NCBI GenBank assembly: GCA_963833505.1
Contig: CAWHYG010000015.1
Location: forward strand, 186,001 to 250,000
From: CAWHYG01 sp963833505
GTDB lineage: Bacteria; Eisenbacteria; RBG-16-71-46; CAIMUX01
Length of the DNA: 64,000 nucleotides
Direction of reading: 5' to 3'
Part shown: in pieces, positions 63,840 to 64,000 of the stretch
Numbering within the stretch: the first letter of the stretch is position 1
Layout of the letters: every line of letters begins with the position of its first letter
Notes under the pieces: generated by a model
Told to the model about the DNA's origin: nothing
Database searches by the model: none
The model's input: only the letters and a program-made list of their open reading frames with translations
Translations under genes and position numbers: made by a program

Positions 63840-64000
63840 TTGAGACCAGGCGCCGCAGCCCCGCCCATTCTCCGATCCTGCATCATGTTCCTGGGAATCG
63901 TTCTCTTGACCGTCACCCGTCCGGATCCGGGACTGGCGGGGCCGAATTCCGGCGGCGTGCTCATTCTCCACGCCCCGCCGGGCCTTCAGTTCACCTATGG
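63840..64000 (+). CDS. N-terminus of an exported protein (3' truncated by window)
   Basis: TTG 63840 follows AAGGAG (63827-63832). The first ~35 residues form a signal peptide (ILRSCIMFLGIVLLTVTRPDPGLA), and the mature start reads GPNSGGVLILHAPPGLQFTYG. The rest lies outside the window. ATG 63885 is an alternative start. Family not determinable. Confidence 0.6.
   Translation, partial: MRPGAAAPPILRSCIMFLGIVLLTVTRPDPGLAGPNSGGVLILHAPPGLQFTY

Overview
The window looks like a contig from an uncultured, high-GC, Gram-negative bacterium with a free-living lifestyle. Several exported proteins end in FlgD/Ig-like C-terminal sorting domains and FG-GAP/VCBS repeats are abundant. There are outer-membrane barrel and Haem_bd proteins, leaders at the ends of genes are short, and a two-subunit DNA topoisomerase VI is present. 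This mix fits an FCB-group candidate phylum such as Eisenbacteria; that placement is inference from gene content, not from a marker gene. No tRNA, rRNA or CRISPR array was recognised.

Layout. 0-3 kb: tail of an exported FlgD-domain protein, a multipass membrane protein, a lipoprotein and a possible mini-gene between two terminators. 3-9 kb: a heterodimeric ABC exporter and a Trm112-type methyltransferase whose 3' end is fused to a copied fragment of the ABC gene. 9-17 kb: FG-GAP/VCBS surface proteins, one of them broken, plus a remnant C-terminal domain. 17-31 kb: an accessory island with an ECF-type sigma factor, a zinc-finger anti-sigma factor and a TPR-CHAT caspase-like protein in one operon, a second TPR-CHAT gene whose sigma/anti-sigma pair has been deleted, a third CHAT remnant, and several related exported proteins. 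31-47 kb: M16 peptidase, small exported proteins, glycosyltransferases, a TSUP/DUF1634 transporter pair, an outer-membrane barrel, a dienelactone hydrolase and an aldo/keto reductase. 46.7-52.7 kb: an MFS transporter translationally coupled to a tripeptidyl-peptidase II-like subtilase. 53-56 kb: DinB, galT, DUF985 cupin and a ROK sugar kinase. 56-64 kb: an IS1-like element, an ApbE-like lipoprotein, top6B-top6A and a divergent AT-hook/HTH protein.

The most interesting part is the 17-31 kb island. Three exported-protein genes, each lying downstream of a CHAT gene, a CHAT remnant or within the same island, share a ~100-bp upstream sequence. Three exported proteins share a C-terminal tail of the form T/S-W-G-x-x-K-x-x-Y/F-K/R-stop, and tail-less paralogues end just before it. 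I infer a modular system in which a dedicated sigma/anti-sigma pair and a CHAT protease go with tagged exported partners. Local duplication and deletion have repeatedly reshuffled it.

A second layer is a dispersed 178-bp family with terminal inverted repeats (four copies plus one internally deleted copy) that behaves like a miniature transposable element. Three +1 frame slips (two at short homopolymers) and one in-frame stop break genes between 11.7 and 18 kb; these may be genuine decay or assembly errors.
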